Source: an uncultured Clostridia bacterium
GTDB taxonomy: Bacteria > Bacillota > Clostridia > Oscillospirales > Oscillospiraceae
Direction of reading: 5' to 3'
Length of the DNA stretch: 7,017 nt
Assembly: GCA_945487445.1 (NCBI GenBank)
Contig: CALYTU010000078.1
Span: forward strand, 1-7,017
Under the pieces are notes generated by a model. That model worked only from the letters and a program-made list of their open reading frames with translations. It did not search any database and had not been told where the DNA came from. This document shows positions 6,895 to 7,017 of the stretch, piece after piece (within the stretch, counting starts at the first letter, position 1; each line of letters begins with the position of its first letter). The position numbers and the translations under genes are program-made.

Positions 6895-6928
6895 TCATAC
6901 TCCGCGATACACGCTGTTTATGAATCTG

Positions 6929-6957
6929 ATTATAACAAATGAAGACTCTTTTTGCAA
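6929..6957 (-). promoter_or_regulatory. Sigma-A-type promoter upstream of the helicase remnant and acetyltransferase
   Basis: On the minus strand TTGCAA (6952-6957), a 17-base spacer and a consensus TATAAT (6929-6934) are seen, with a TG one base before the -10. The predicted start near 6922 gives a leader of about 28 bases to the ATG at 6894. Both hexamers, the spacer length and the TG extension are the same as in the smc promoter. With no other promoter apparent before the acetyltransferase, this one probably drives both frames. Confidence 0.7.
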
Positions 6958-6985
6958 TTACAACATATCTGTTCAGTATCCTGTC

Positions 6986-7013
6986 ATTTCGAGGCGATTC
7001 ATCGCCGAGAAAT
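6986..7013. repeat. Imperfect palindrome resembling a dispersed intergenic repeat
   Basis: ATTTC-GA-GGCGA, loop TTCA, TCGCC-GA-GAAAT: two five-base-pair stems separated by a symmetrical GA/GA mismatch, which in RNA could form tandem sheared G-A pairs. The outer sequence (GTCATTTCGA ... GAGAAATC) resembles intergenic palindromic repeats that I recall from clostridial genomes. Only one copy is in the window and it lies four bases from the edge, so the repeat status and full length cannot be confirmed here. There is no T-run, so it does not look like an intrinsic terminator. Confidence 0.45.
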
Positions 7014-7017
7014 CCGT

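Noticed and set aside
6556..6942. A plus-strand frame opposite the helicase remnant
   Set aside because: The minus-strand frame has helicase motifs, a ribosome binding site and a promoter; the plus frame has none of these.
1..7017. CRISPR arrays, tRNA or rRNA genes, insertion sequences, phage or toxin-antitoxin genes
   Set aside because: No regularly spaced repeats, tRNA-like cloverleaf, rRNA segment, transposase or integrase motif was seen on either strand.

Overview
The window is a tightly packed stretch of bacterial chromosome in which every supported gene lies on the minus strand. Read in the direction of transcription (right to left) the order is: a truncated SNF2/DEAD-like helicase remnant, a GNAT-family N-acetyltransferase, smc, ftsY, rph (RNase PH) and the first two thirds of rdgB (ITP/XTP pyrophosphatase), which runs off the left edge. 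The likely host is a Gram-positive member of the Clostridia, possibly of the gut Oscillospiraceae type. The grounds are strong AGGAGG-type ribosome binding sites, sigma-A-like promoters, a short FtsY without the long acidic N-terminal domain, a clostridial-style SMC N-terminus, the smc-ftsY pair and fairly high GC by eye. The taxonomic call is inference; no marker here fixes the genus.

Region by region: 1-2077 holds rdgB, rph and ftsY. rdgB and rph overlap by four bases (ATGA), and rph follows ftsY after about 90 bases. Bases 2078-2181 are a 104-bp gap with a small hairpin next to the ftsY ribosome binding site. Bases 2182-5760 are smc. Bases 5761-5861 are a compact control region: a sigma-A-like promoter for smc (TTGCAA, 17-bp spacer, TATAAT) is embedded in a 17-bp-stem palindrome, which on the plus strand is followed by seven T residues like an intrinsic terminator. 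Bases 5862-6485 encode the acetyltransferase. Bases 6439-6894 are the helicase remnant, which keeps its own promoter and ribosome binding site but loses helicase similarity after about 111 residues, then runs through the acetyltransferase ribosome binding site. Bases 6895-7017 hold that promoter and, at the edge, a palindrome resembling a dispersed repeat.

The core genes are housekeeping: SMC organises and helps segregate chromosomes, FtsY is the signal recognition particle receptor, RNase PH trims tRNA 3' ends and RdgB removes non-canonical purine nucleotides. No new multi-gene system is visible. The points most worth checking are the helicase remnant upstream of the acetyltransferase, the promoter-in-palindrome upstream of smc, the GTG start of smc, and the edge repeat.
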